A DNA stretch of 12,232 nt from Flavobacteriaceae bacterium UBA2765 (GCA_002352665.1 DEIV01000058.1:1-12232); one strand, 5' to 3'. Shown: positions 1 to 6,684, counted from the stretch's first letter. Numbers and translations: made by a program. The notes: a model not told the origin generated them from the letters alone.

Positions 1-92
1 TTTTTTATAATTAAATAGCTTACTTACAGAATATTACCTTTTTGGTGGGAAATTTATGTCGAAAACAGGAAAAAGTTAATTGGGTTTATAAA

Positions 93-127
93 ATAAAAAA
101 GCCCTTACTAATTAACAAGTAAGGGCT
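93..127 (-). terminator. Intrinsic terminator of rplU-rpmA
   Basis: A perfect 10-bp inverted repeat, AGCCCTTACT at 100-109 and AGTAAGGGCT at 118-127, surrounds an 8-nt loop. Read on the minus strand it is followed by a run of six T (plus-strand A at 94-99), the form of a rho-independent terminator, 23 bp after the rpmA stop codon. Bases 1-92 beyond it hold no gene or clear signal. Confidence 0.9.
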
Positions 128-149
128 TATATTTTTATTTTAAATAATA

Positions 150-410
150 CTAAGCTTCTATTGGTATAATAGAAACATAAGATCTGTTATTTCGTTTCTT
201 AGTAAATTTTACAATACCATCAACTTTAGCGTGTAATGTATGGTCTTTACCCATATATACATTTTCACCAGGATGATGCGTTGTCCCTCTTTGACGGATA
301 AGAATATTACCGGCAATAGCACCTTGACCTCCAAAAATTTTAACGCCAAGTCGTTTCGATTCTGATTCTCTACCGTTCTTAGAACTACCTACACCTTTTT
401 TATGTGCCAT
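150..410 (-). CDS. rpmA: 50S ribosomal protein L27 (bL27)
   Basis: L27 is a large-subunit ribosomal protein whose N-terminal arm reaches toward the peptidyl transferase centre. The 86-residue product begins MAHKKGVGSSKNGRESESKR and continues with GVKIFGGQ, GNILIRQRGT and the HPGENVYMGKDHTLHA block, which are family hallmarks across its whole length. The start gives the mature-type N-terminus directly, without the cleavable N-terminal extension known from Firmicutes L27. It lies 59 nt downstream of rplU on the same strand, the usual rplU-rpmA pairing, and is followed by a strong hairpin terminator. It is almost certainly co-transcribed from the promoter upstream of rplU. No Shine-Dalgarno sequence precedes the ATG; the leader is A/T-rich. 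Identification is secure. Confidence 0.98.
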   Translation of the reverse strand: MAHKKGVGSSKNGRESESKRLGVKIFGGQGAIAGNILIRQRGTTHHPGENVYMGKDHTLHAKVDGIVKFTKKRNNRSYVSIIPIEA

Positions 411-426
411 GATTTATAGTTTTAAA

Positions 427-442
427 CCTGTCTGCCGACAAG
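427..442 (-). repeat. Small GC-rich hairpin between rplU and rpmA
   Basis: Read on the minus strand, CTTGTC (442-437) and GACAGG (432-427) form a 6-bp stem with one G-T wobble around the tetraloop GGCA. It is a conspicuous GC-rich island in an otherwise very AT-rich 59-nt spacer. The core TCTGCCGACA resembles short palindromic CTGCCGACAG-type elements that I recall being scattered in flavobacterial genomes. That likeness is from memory, and its copy number elsewhere cannot be seen here. It could equally be an RNA hairpin tuning L21 versus L27 expression. Confidence 0.4.
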
Positions 443-469
443 TATGATTGTTAAATATTTTTATAGGTA

Positions 470-1180
470 TTACTTTTCAATACCACCTTTAGTTTCATCT
501 TGCCATTTTTTTAATTCATCCCATTTGCCGCCAGCAGCCATTTTAGCTTGTTTTGGCCATGATCCGGGATTTTTAGAAGCATATCTTGAACCAGCAGCTT
601 CCAAAATAGCTTTCAAATCTTTTTGAGGAGCTTTGGCTAATTTAGCAAAAGTATCAATTCCAGCAGTAACAAATAATTCGGCAATTTTAGGCCCAATACC
701 TTCAATTTTCTTTAAATCATCAGCTTTTGTTGCTTTAGCAGGAGCTTTTTTAGCTACAGCTTTAGGAGCAACTTTTTTCTTAGCTTCGGCTTTAACTGTA
801 GGAGCAGGAGTTGCTTTTTTCGCTTCAGTTTTTTTCGCTTCAACTTTTTTGGCTGGAGCCTTTTTAGCACCACTTGCTACTATACTTTCAATCTGAATCT
901 CAGATAAGGACTGACGATGGCCATTCTTTACCTTATAACCTTTTCTGCGTTTTTTCTTAAAAACGATTACTTTATCACCTTTAAGGTGTTTTAAAATTTT
1001 GGCAGTCACTGCTGCACCTTCTATAGCCGGGGCGCCTAGGGTTATTTTGCCATCATCCAATAAAAGAACATTGTCAAAAGTAATTTTTGAACCTTCTTTA
1101 TCTTGTAAACGATGTACAAATACCTTCTGGTCTTTCGCAACTTTAAATTGCTGCCCTGCTATCTCTACAATTGCATACAT
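470..1180 (-). CDS. rplU: 50S ribosomal protein L21 with C-terminal helix-hairpin-helix domain
   Basis: L21 (bL21) is a large-subunit protein that binds 23S rRNA. The start at 1178-1180 gives MYAIVEIAGQQFKVAKDQ, the classic L21 N-terminus. The open frame continues upstream to 1291, but that part would overlap the end of the transporter gene and lies upstream of the promoter, so it was not used. Residues 1-102 are a complete L21 domain (KKKRRKGYKVKNGHRQ near 75-90). Residues 103-152 are a Lys/Ala/Pro-rich linker. Residues 153-236 form a second domain with a helix-hairpin-helix signature KIEGIGPKIAE (158-168) and a Trp-rich tail. Canonical L21 is about 103 residues, so this protein is more than double length. 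I recall this extension from other Bacteroidota; its role is unknown to me. It is first in an rplU-rpmA operon. Confidence 0.96.
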   Translation of the reverse strand: MYAIVEIAGQQFKVAKDQKVFVHRLQDKEGSKITFDNVLLLDDGKITLGAPAIEGAAVTAKILKHLKGDKVIVFKKKRRKGYKVKNGHRQSLSEIQIESIVASGAKKAPAKKVEAKKTEAKKATPAPTVKAEAKKKVAPKAVAKKAPAKATKADDLKKIEGIGPKIAELFVTAGIDTFAKLAKAPQKDLKAILEAAGSRYASKNPGSWPKQAKMAAGGKWDELKKWQDETKGGIEK

Positions 1181-1217
1181 AAGTTTATATTTTATTCGCT
1201 TAATTAAAAATGAGTGC

Positions 1218-1247
1218 AAATATACTTCAATTTTATAAATAGACAAG
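1218..1247 (-). promoter_or_regulatory. Bacteroidota-type promoter of rplU-rpmA
   Basis: On the minus strand TTG (1247-1245) is followed after exactly 19 nt by TATATTTG (1225-1218), a match to the Bacteroidota consensus TTG-N17-23-TAnnTTTG. Transcription would start near 1211, giving an A/T-rich leader of about 30 nt before the ATG at 1180. This position also supports the chosen rplU start. Confidence 0.8.
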
Positions 1248-1265
1248 GACTTATTTGGTAGTTTT

Positions 1266-2135
1266 TTATCTACGGTTGGTAAAATATACACCCAAGAGGA
1301 TTAATACGCCACCTGTAAACTGAATTAAGGATAAATATTCACCATCCATAAGGCCAAGAATAACCGCTATTACTGGAATTAAATAAGTAACTGAAGAAGA
1401 AAATAATGGAGATGATATTTTAATTAACCGGTTAAATAATAAATGGGCATAGGCCGTACCAACAATGGCTAAGATTGTTAAATAAAGTAATGGAAGATAA
1501 GTTGTTTGATCGAATTGAAAAGTTGTATGAAAATTTGAAAAATAGAGAACTAATAAAGAAGGTATAATCAACAATACAAAATTTCCTGTAGTAATTGATA
1601 ATGCACTAATATCAGATAAGTGCTTTTTTAAAATATTTACATTGAATGCATAACCTATAGATGCAATAACCGGTAATAATGCATACCAATAGTTTTGGTT
1701 TGTGTTTATTGATGTACCTTTATATATCAGGAGTACAGTGCCAATTAAGCCTATAACAACACCTGTTAATTTATGTTTTTTAAAAGAGTAACTGAAAAAT
1801 AGAATACCAACAGTTAGCGTATTTAAGGGGGTTAAAGAATTAAGAATGGAGGCAACAGAGCTATCGATGTTTGTTATGGCAAATGAAAATAGGAAGGCGG
1901 GAAAGAATACCCCCACAAATGCGGTAATAGTAATATAAAACCACTGTTTTTTATTGATTAACCATAAACTTTTAAAGCCAATAATAAGTAAGGTAATAGA
2001 GGTGATTAAAACTCTTAAAGCTCCAACTTGAACGGGAGTGAGCCCAATTAAGGCTTTTTTTATTAAAATAAATGAACTACCCCAGATTAAGGCAAGTACA
2101 ATTAAGATAATCCAACGAAGCCGTTCTTTTTTCAT
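1266..2135 (-). CDS. EamA/DMT-family inner-membrane transporter
   Basis: This 289-residue protein is a drug/metabolite transporter superfamily member with two EamA repeats (about residues 8-142 and 150-286) and some ten hydrophobic segments. The opening IWGSSFILIKKAL motif and the late GGVLILLGVYFTNRR end are typical of EamA proteins, whose usual length is about 290-300. Such proteins export or exchange small metabolites across the cytoplasmic membrane. The substrate cannot be read from sequence, so no symbol is given. It ends 85 nt upstream of rplU on the same strand. No terminator lies between them and the rplU promoter sits in the gap, so some read-through into rplU is possible. The ATG at 2133-2135 is shared with a divergent intergenic region facing the next gene. 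Confidence 0.9.
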   Translation of the reverse strand: MKKERLRWIILIVLALIWGSSFILIKKALIGLTPVQVGALRVLITSITLLIIGFKSLWLINKKQWFYITITAFVGVFFPAFLFSFAITNIDSSVASILNSLTPLNTLTVGILFFSYSFKKHKLTGVVIGLIGTVLLIYKGTSINTNQNYWYALLPVIASIGYAFNVNILKKHLSDISALSITTGNFVLLIIPSLLVLYFSNFHTTFQFDQTTYLPLLYLTILAIVGTAYAHLLFNRLIKISSPLFSSSVTYLIPVIAVILGLMDGEYLSLIQFTGGVLILLGVYFTNRR

Positions 2136-2157
2136 AATTCAAATAATACCAGCAAAA

Positions 2158-2190
2158 TTGAGATAAATTATATTAAAAAGTATAAATTTG
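2158..2190 (+). promoter_or_regulatory. Promoter of the HMA-domain lipoprotein gene
   Basis: TTG at 2158-2160 and TAAATTTG at 2183-2190 are separated by 22 nt, matching the Bacteroidota TTG/TAnnTTTG pattern. A start near 2197 would leave a leader of roughly 14 nt consisting of an AAT repeat before the ATG at 2211. Confidence 0.65.
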
Positions 2191-2210
2191 TCCATTAAAT
2201 AATAATAATA

Positions 2211-2582
2211 ATGAAAAATTTAAAAATTGTTATTGCCTTGTTTACCTTGGTAATGTTTTTTTACTCTTGTGAAAAGAAAGCGGGCGAGAATACCATTGAG
2301 GTTAAAGCTACAGAAAAAAATGAGATTTCTGCTGATGCTGATTTGAAGAAGGTTGCCTTAAACATAGAGGGAATGACTTGTGAGATAGGCTGTGCCAGAA
2401 CTATTCAGTCGAAACTGTCAAAAACTGAAGGTGTGAAGTTTGCCGAAGTTAATTTTGAAAATAAAAATGGAGTTGTTGAGTTTGATGCGAATAAGATATC
2501 TGAAAGTCAAATTGTTAAGGTTGTTGAACAAATTGCGGGAGGAGATCTTTATAAAGTATCTGAAATAATAAAATCAGAATAA
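2211..2582 (+). CDS. Lipoprotein with heavy-metal-associated (HMA) domain
   Basis: This 123-residue protein has a lipoprotein signal peptide: a basic N-terminus, a hydrophobic stretch and Cys20 in the sequence FFYSCEKK. It is probably lipid-anchored in the envelope. After an acidic linker, residues 46-115 match an HMA (ferredoxin-like) metal-binding fold, with LNIEGMTCEIGCARTIQ at the metal loop, a following helix with LSKTEGV, and a VNFENKNGVVEFD strand pair. The two loop cysteines are Cys57 and Cys61, a CX3C spacing rather than the CX2C of copper chaperones such as CopZ. I recall the variant from Bacteroidota. The cargo metal, if any, is unknown, and no copper ATPase or regulator is adjacent. 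It has its own promoter and probably forms a single-gene unit. Confidence 0.85.
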   Translation: MKNLKIVIALFTLVMFFYSCEKKAGENTIEVKATEKNEISADADLKKVALNIEGMTCEIGCARTIQSKLSKTEGVKFAEVNFENKNGVVEFDANKISESQIVKVVEQIAGGDLYKVSEIIKSE

Positions 2583-2599
2583 AAAAAACACACTTTTTT

Positions 2600-2630
2600 T
2601 TGTTAGTATAAAATATTATTGGTTATTTTG
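2600..2630 (+). promoter_or_regulatory. Probable promoter of the low-complexity lipoprotein gene
   Basis: TTG at 2600-2602 is followed after 20 nt by TTATTTTG at 2623-2630, one mismatch from TAnnTTTG. A start near 2637 gives an A-rich leader of about 30 nt before the ATG at 2669. The position between two co-oriented genes suggests separate transcription. Confidence 0.55.
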
Positions 2631-2668
2631 CGTTTCGTTAACGTATTAAAAATCTAAATTTAAAACAA

Positions 2669-2965
2669 ATGAAATTAATTAAAGGATTATTAGCAATTGC
2701 TTTAGTAAGTTTAATTGCAGTTTCTTGTAAAGAAGCAAAAGACAAAGCAGGAGATGCTGTTGATGGTGTAGAAGAAGTAGCAGGAGATGCTGCTGATGCT
2801 GCAGGAGATGCTGTAGAAGAAGTTAAAGATGCGGCTGTTGAAGTTGCTGATTCTGTTAAAGCTAAAGCAGGAGATGCTGTTGATACAGTAAAAGAAGGTG
2901 CTGAGGATGCAGTTGATGCTGCCAAAGAAAAAGTTGAAGACGTTAAAGATGCAGTGAAAAACTAA
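2669..2965 (+). CDS. Small lipoprotein with Ala/Val/Asp/Glu/Lys amphipathic helical repeats
   Basis: This 98-residue protein starts with a lipoprotein signal peptide ending at Cys20 (LIAVSCKEAK). From residue 21 to the end it uses only nine amino acids (K, E, A, D, G, V, S, T, N) and has no aromatic residue, Leu, Ile or Pro. The pattern GDAVDGV, GDAVEEV, GDAVDTV, EDAVDAA recurs. Val and Ala would form one face and acidic or Lys residues the other, giving one long amphipathic helix like LEA-type, YtxH-like or apolipoprotein-like proteins. The DNA also repeats within the gene. Being lipid-anchored, it probably sits in the envelope and may cover a membrane surface or protect against stress; this is inference. 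It is flanked by its own promoter and a strong terminator, so it is a single-gene unit that may be highly expressed. Confidence 0.85.
   Translation: MKLIKGLLAIALVSLIAVSCKEAKDKAGDAVDGVEEVAGDAADAAGDAVEEVKDAAVEVADSVKAKAGDAVDTVKEGAEDAVDAAKEKVEDVKDAVKN
2744..2884 (+). repeat. Internal DNA repeats in the low-complexity lipoprotein gene
   Basis: The 13-mer GCAGGAGATGCTG occurs four times (2747-2759, 2780-2792, 2801-2813, 2867-2879). A perfect 21-bp copy is shared by 2744-2764 and 2864-2884, 120 bp apart and in the same reading frame. This indicates growth of the gene by internal duplication. Confidence 0.85.
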
Positions 2966-2986
2966 TTCTTAACAACAAGAACTTAT

Positions 2987-3020
2987 AAAAAAGCTTCTAT
3001 ATTTTATAGAAGCTTTTTTT
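2987..3020. terminator. Bidirectional intrinsic terminator
   Basis: A perfect 15-bp inverted repeat (2987-3001 and 3005-3019) has a 3-nt loop and a core GCTTCTATA/TATAGAAGC flanked by A6 on the left and T7 on the right. It can therefore end the plus-strand lipoprotein transcript (stop at 2965) and also any minus-strand transcript leaving the heme A synthase gene (stop at 3180). The stretch 3021-3179 between them holds no credible gene. Confidence 0.9.
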
Positions 3021-3179
3021 ATGCTCAAAAACTAGATGATTGTCTTGGTATACAGTTTAACTTTAAAATGCCGTATTAATAATTTGAATTATTTTTTGTT
3101 CAGATGAAAAATAAAATATAAGCATAGCATTCGTTACGGTTCTATTTTATATTGAAATATGGACGAAAAAGAAACACAA

Positions 3180-4256
3180 TTATATGCTACATTTTGATGC
3201 TAAATTGGTATTATCTCTAGTGGTAAAATATAAGAACAAAGTGCTTATAAAAAAGAGCACACCTACCAATTGGTGCAATACACCATATGTTAAAGGAATT
3301 CCCGGTTTTATATTTAATACAGTAAGTACACCTAATAGTATTTGCACTACAACCAAAATAGTTATCGTACTTAACCAGAATTGAGTCAATTTTGATGTTT
3401 GTTTACGATACTTTAAATATATTGATATCGTTAAAATTAGTAATAGATACGCCAACAATCTATGAATGAATTGTATCAATGCTGGAGCAAAAATATAAGT
3501 GTCATAATTTGTCAAATTATGCCAGTTCCAGTTCTTTGCATTTTGTAATACTTCAGGTATAAAATAACCATTCATATCCGGCCAAGAAGGAAAATATAAA
3601 CCGGCTTTCATACCTGCCATTAAACCTGCAAATACCATTTGAGTGAAGGTAATAAAGACTAAGACTAGTAAACTTTTTGAATCATGCTTCTTTTTATCAC
3701 TTTTATAATTGTAAACATCTGCAACGGCTTTGGTCATGAACCCAATACTAACAGTAGCCAATATAAAATGTAGACTTAGTTTATATGCATTGACCCAAGG
3801 TCTATTTATCAATCCGCTTTTTACCATTATCCATCCGGCAGAGGCAGTAAGTGCCGTGAAAAATACCACCAAAAATAATCTCTTTACCAAGTAAAAATTG
3901 ATTTGTTTTCGAACAATAAAGACGATAAATGGAATTAAAAAAATAAACCCTAGAATTCTTACCCATAGCCTATGGAAATATTCCCAGAAATAAATAAACT
4001 TAAAATCGCTTAAATCAAAGTGTGAATTTATTTTATGGTATTGAGGGGTCTGTTTGTAAAGTTCAAATGCTTCTTGCCATTGAGCAGTGTTTAATGGAGG
4101 AATGATGCCGCTAACAATATCCCAACGTGTAATTGACAATCCAGAACCGGTTAATCTAGTTATACCACCTAATATTACTTGACCAATAAGCATTACCAAA
4201 CCTATAATTAACCAAATTCTAATTGTTCTTGTGAATTTATAATTTTGATCTGTCAA
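3180..4256 (-). CDS. ctaA: Heme A synthase, COX15/CtaA family
   Basis: Heme A synthase converts heme O to heme A for aa3-type cytochrome oxidase and is an integral membrane protein. The 358-residue product has eight likely membrane segments and the four conserved heme-ligand histidines: His95 in the E-x-x-H-R motif (WEYFHRLW, Glu92), His163 (LSLHF), His265 (QFIHRLL) and His328 (LHQLVG). The early block GGITRLTGSGLSITRWDIVS matches the COX15-type branch of alphaproteobacteria and mitochondria. The only in-frame start that keeps the first membrane helix is a TTG at 4256-4254; a TAA stop lies just upstream and the next Met is residue 22. It follows gldD by 42 nt with no terminator between, so it may be the last gene of the mutY-ssb-gldE-gldD run, and the two-way terminator lies beyond it. 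No oxidase subunit genes are visible nearby. Confidence 0.93.
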   Translation of the reverse strand: MTDQNYKFTRTIRIWLIIGLVMLIGQVILGGITRLTGSGLSITRWDIVSGIIPPLNTAQWQEAFELYKQTPQYHKINSHFDLSDFKFIYFWEYFHRLWVRILGFIFLIPFIVFIVRKQINFYLVKRLFLVVFFTALTASAGWIMVKSGLINRPWVNAYKLSLHFILATVSIGFMTKAVADVYNYKSDKKKHDSKSLLVLVFITFTQMVFAGLMAGMKAGLYFPSWPDMNGYFIPEVLQNAKNWNWHNLTNYDTYIFAPALIQFIHRLLAYLLLILTISIYLKYRKQTSKLTQFWLSTITILVVVQILLGVLTVLNIKPGIPLTYGVLHQLVGVLFFISTLFLYFTTRDNTNLASKCSI

Positions 4257-4298
4257 TTGTAGTTGCTTAAATCTGAGTTCTTTTTAATCCTTGATAAT

Positions 4299-4892
4299 TT
4301 ATTTCCACCTTATGGTTTCCATAATGTGTTTGATATCTTTTTCAATATATTTTATGGCAGGCAAGATAGAATCGTAATTGGGTTGCACTTCAAAATATAA
4401 GGCTCCAGTAATAAAATGTTGGGAGCTGTCCGTTAAATGAAATTGAATTGGAGAAGCAGCATTTCCGGTTACTTCAGAAAGAGCTCCATAGGTTTTTGTT
4501 TCGAAATTTTCATAGGGCTTAGCACTAATACCATCTGCTTTTATGGCATGTTTATAAGTTAATTTTTCAGATTCTCGTAGCAATTCGTCTAGATTATTCT
4601 CAACTTTTCTATAGGTAATGTTTACAGAAGCTTTTAATTGAGGGTATTTTAAATTAACCCAGCATTTTTCATTGAGACTTGTTGTTACTTGACTAGAAAT
4701 TTCAAATTTATAAGGACAATCTGATTTGAAATTGGTGTAAGTAGTCTCTTTATAATTAAGATCTAAAAATGCTTTAGGCTTTGGTAGTGTATCTTTATTG
4801 CAAGAGGTTAGTATAAGTAAGGAAAAAATAATAATGGATTGCGACTTGCGTAGTAACCACCGAGTATTACTGTATGATATTGCTTTATTCAT
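4299..4892 (-). CDS. gldD: Gliding motility lipoprotein GldD
   Basis: GldD is a lipoprotein needed for gliding motility and, by established work in Flavobacterium johnsoniae, for the linked type IX secretion machinery. The 197-residue protein has an N-terminal basic/hydrophobic signal and a lipobox LILTSC with Cys31, followed by NKDTLPKPKAFLDLNY. The block KPKAxLxLxYPE-like, SDCPYKFE, LTYKHAIKADGIS, YGALSEVTGNAASPIQFHLTD and the end IMETIRWK agree with GldD as I remember it. Its start overlaps the gldE stop by 8 nt (ATGAATAA), implying translational coupling with gldE. The longer than usual N-region (30 residues before the Cys) could mean an internal start, but no closer Met exists. Confidence 0.93.
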   Translation of the reverse strand: MNKAISYSNTRWLLRKSQSIIIFSLLILTSCNKDTLPKPKAFLDLNYKETTYTNFKSDCPYKFEISSQVTTSLNEKCWVNLKYPQLKASVNITYRKVENNLDELLRESEKLTYKHAIKADGISAKPYENFETKTYGALSEVTGNAASPIQFHLTDSSQHFITGALYFEVQPNYDSILPAIKYIEKDIKHIMETIRWK

Positions 4893-6183
4893 TAGGTATG
4901 GTAACTTTAATTTGTTTGATCCTTTTTTTGTCTAGAACTTCAATGTTAAAGGTAAAATCATTAAAAAGAATAACATCATTTCTTTTTGGAAATTTTTCAT
5001 TAATTTCTAATATAAATCCTGCCAAAGTTTCTGCTTCCCCTTTATGATCTTCAAAAATGGAGTCCTCTATATTTAAAACTTTGTAAAAATCTTTTAGAGC
5101 TATTTTACCTTCAAACACATAATTGTATTCATCAATTTTAGAATATGCTAAGTCATCATCATCAAATTCATCACTTATGTCTCCTACAATTTCTTCAATA
5201 ACATCTTCTAGAGTTACAATACCAGATGTGCCGCCATATTCATCTACTACAATAGCCAAATGGTTTTTCATTTCTTGAAACTCTTTCAATAAGTCATCTA
5301 ATTTTTTATTTTCAGGTATAAAAAAAGGAGTTCTTAATACTTTTTTCCATTGGAATGTTTTTTTGTTGAGATGTGGCAGTAGATCCTTGGCATATAATAC
5401 ACCAATTATATCATCAATACTTTCATGGTAGACAGGTATTCTGGAATGTCCATTTTTAATAATTTTCTGAACAACGTCAGTAAAATTATCAATATCCGGT
5501 AAGGCAAAAACATCAGTTCTTGGACACATTACTTGTACGGTCTCAGTGTTTCCAAAAGTAACAATGCCCTTTAATATTTTTTGTTCTTCTTTAGAAGTAC
5601 CTTCTTCAGAAGTTAACTCTAAGGCTTGCGATAATGTTTCTACAGATAAATCTGAATTTTTTTTACCTAATCTTTTTTCTACAATACTAGTTAAGTTCAT
5701 AAGAAGAACACTTAAAGGTGTAAGTATTACATTTAAAATCTTTACAGGAACAACCATAAAAGATGCAAATTTTAGAGCATTTCTATTGGCGTATACTTTT
5801 GGCAATACTTCACCAAATAAGAGAATTAAAAATGTTATTAGTACGACTTCAATAATAAAGCGAAATTTTGTTGACGCAATTCCATTAAAAAGATATTCAC
5901 CCAAATAGGCAAATAATAAAACAATTAAAATATTGATAAAATTATTGGTAATTAAAATAGTGGCCAATAATTTTTTAGGACGTTCTAGTTGTTGAACAAC
6001 CAATAAAGTTTTATTAGATTGATCTGATTGCTCTAACATATTTTTAGATAGAGAGAAGAAGGCAATTTCAGAACCGGAAATCATAGCGGAGATCAAAAGT
6101 AAAATAAAAAGAGCTAATAAACCGATAGCTAGAGGCCAATTAATAATAATTGATAAAAATAAACTCAAGGGTTCAGGGTCCAA
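4885..6183 (-). CDS. gldE: Gliding motility-associated protein GldE (CNNM/CBS/CorC-HlyC family)
   Basis: GldE is a membrane protein related to CorC/HlyC-type proteins and is encoded with GldD in gliding Bacteroidota. Of 432 residues, about 15-195 form a CNNM-type transmembrane domain (GSEIAFFSLSKN and LLFGEVLPKVYANRNA are diagnostic), 205-335 a CBS-domain pair (VMCPRTDV, HSRIPVY, DEYGGTSGIVTLEDVIEEIVGDI), and 350-430 a CorC_HlyC domain. The start is a TTG at 6183-6181: the frame has a TAA stop ten codons upstream and no ATG, and MDPEP fits GldE N-termini as I recall them. It lies 21 nt after ssb and overlaps gldD by 8 nt. Relatives of this fold are linked to Mg2+/Co2+ movement, but the substrate for GldE is not shown here. 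Confidence 0.95.
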   Translation of the reverse strand: MDPEPLSLFLSIIINWPLAIGLLALFILLLISAMISGSEIAFFSLSKNMLEQSDQSNKTLLVVQQLERPKKLLATILITNNFINILIVLLFAYLGEYLFNGIASTKFRFIIEVVLITFLILLFGEVLPKVYANRNALKFASFMVVPVKILNVILTPLSVLLMNLTSIVEKRLGKKNSDLSVETLSQALELTSEEGTSKEEQKILKGIVTFGNTETVQVMCPRTDVFALPDIDNFTDVVQKIIKNGHSRIPVYHESIDDIIGVLYAKDLLPHLNKKTFQWKKVLRTPFFIPENKKLDDLLKEFQEMKNHLAIVVDEYGGTSGIVTLEDVIEEIVGDISDEFDDDDLAYSKIDEYNYVFEGKIALKDFYKVLNIEDSIFEDHKGEAETLAGFILEINEKFPKRNDVILFNDFTFNIEVLDKKRIKQIKVTIPNE

Positions 6184-6204
6184 TGATATGCTGTTTAATT
6201 AAAC

Positions 6205-6630
6205 TTAAAAAGGTAAATTATCATCATTTTCGTGAGAAGCTTCTTTAGGCTTTGTATTGTCAGGCTTAGGTGAGCTACTTTTGTCTAAATCCTTTTTAGT
6301 TGTTAAAAAAGTCATTTCAGTAGCATGAATTTCAGTAGTGTATCTTTTATTGCCACTTTGATCATCCCATTGACGTGTTTTTATTCGCCCTTCAACATAA
6401 ACTTTATCACCTTTGCTTAAATATTTTTCACAAATTTCAGCTAATTTATTCCTTACCACTACATTATGCCATTCAGTAGTAGTAATTCTTTCATTAGTTT
6501 GACGATTGGTATAAGTTTCATTTGTTGCAATAGGAAATCTACCTATTGAATTTCCACCATCAAAATAATGCATTTTCACTTCATCACCAAGGTGTCCAAT
6601 CAGCATTACTTTATTTAACGTACCTGCCAT
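6205..6630 (-). CDS. ssb: Single-stranded DNA-binding protein
   Basis: SSB coats single-stranded DNA during replication, recombination and repair. This 141-residue protein has an OB-fold over residues 1-105 (NKVMLIGHLGDEV, TEWHNVVVRNKLAEICEKYLSKGDKVYVEGRI, YTTEIHATEM). A short charged Ser/Lys/Pro-rich tail (about 106-135) ends in DDNLPF, a slight variant of the DDDIPF tip that binds partner proteins. The tail is shorter than in E. coli SSB (178 residues in total). Together with mutY, gldE and gldD it forms the flavobacterial cluster. A -7 promoter element sits just upstream, so ssb-gldE-gldD can be transcribed apart from mutY. The coding start ATG follows an A-rich leader without Shine-Dalgarno. 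Confidence 0.97.
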   Translation of the reverse strand: MAGTLNKVMLIGHLGDEVKMHYFDGGNSIGRFPIATNETYTNRQTNERITTTEWHNVVVRNKLAEICEKYLSKGDKVYVEGRIKTRQWDDQSGNKRYTTEIHATEMTFLTTKKDLDKSSSPKPDNTKPKEASHENDDNLPF

Positions 6631-6649
6631 TTTATTCTAAATTATTATT

Positions 6650-6657
6650 CAAAGATA
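6650..6657 (-). promoter_or_regulatory. -7 promoter element upstream of ssb
   Basis: TATCTTTG on the minus strand (6657-6650) matches TAnnTTTG and ends 19 nt before the ssb ATG. No clear TTG is found at the -33 position (only TTC after 23 nt), so strength is uncertain. It supports an ssb-gldE-gldD transcript starting in the 54-nt gap after mutY. Confidence 0.55.
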
Positions 6658-6684
6658 ATGAAAAAAATTGTGCTTATATTGAAG

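Noticed and set aside
444..1238. Plus-strand open frames opposite rplU
   Set aside because: They are antisense to a confident ribosomal protein gene, show biased composition caused by its Lys/Ala linker, and have no recognisable product.
1181..1291. Upstream extension of the rplU frame by 37 codons
   Set aside because: It overlaps the end of the EamA gene, contains the TTG/TAnnTTTG promoter, and L21 proteins start at MYAIVE.
2638..2925. Minus-strand Ser/Thr/Ala-rich frame opposite the low-complexity lipoprotein
   Set aside because: Its composition is the mirror of the repetitive sense gene, which has a signal peptide, promoter and terminator.
3159..3197. Twelve-codon ATG frame on the plus strand before the ctaA stop
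   Set aside because: It is too short, overlaps ctaA, and has no promoter or conserved-looking sequence.
5546..5908. 120-codon plus-strand frame inside gldE
   Set aside because: It is antisense to the CNNM/CBS coding region of a secure gene, with no promoter or domain.
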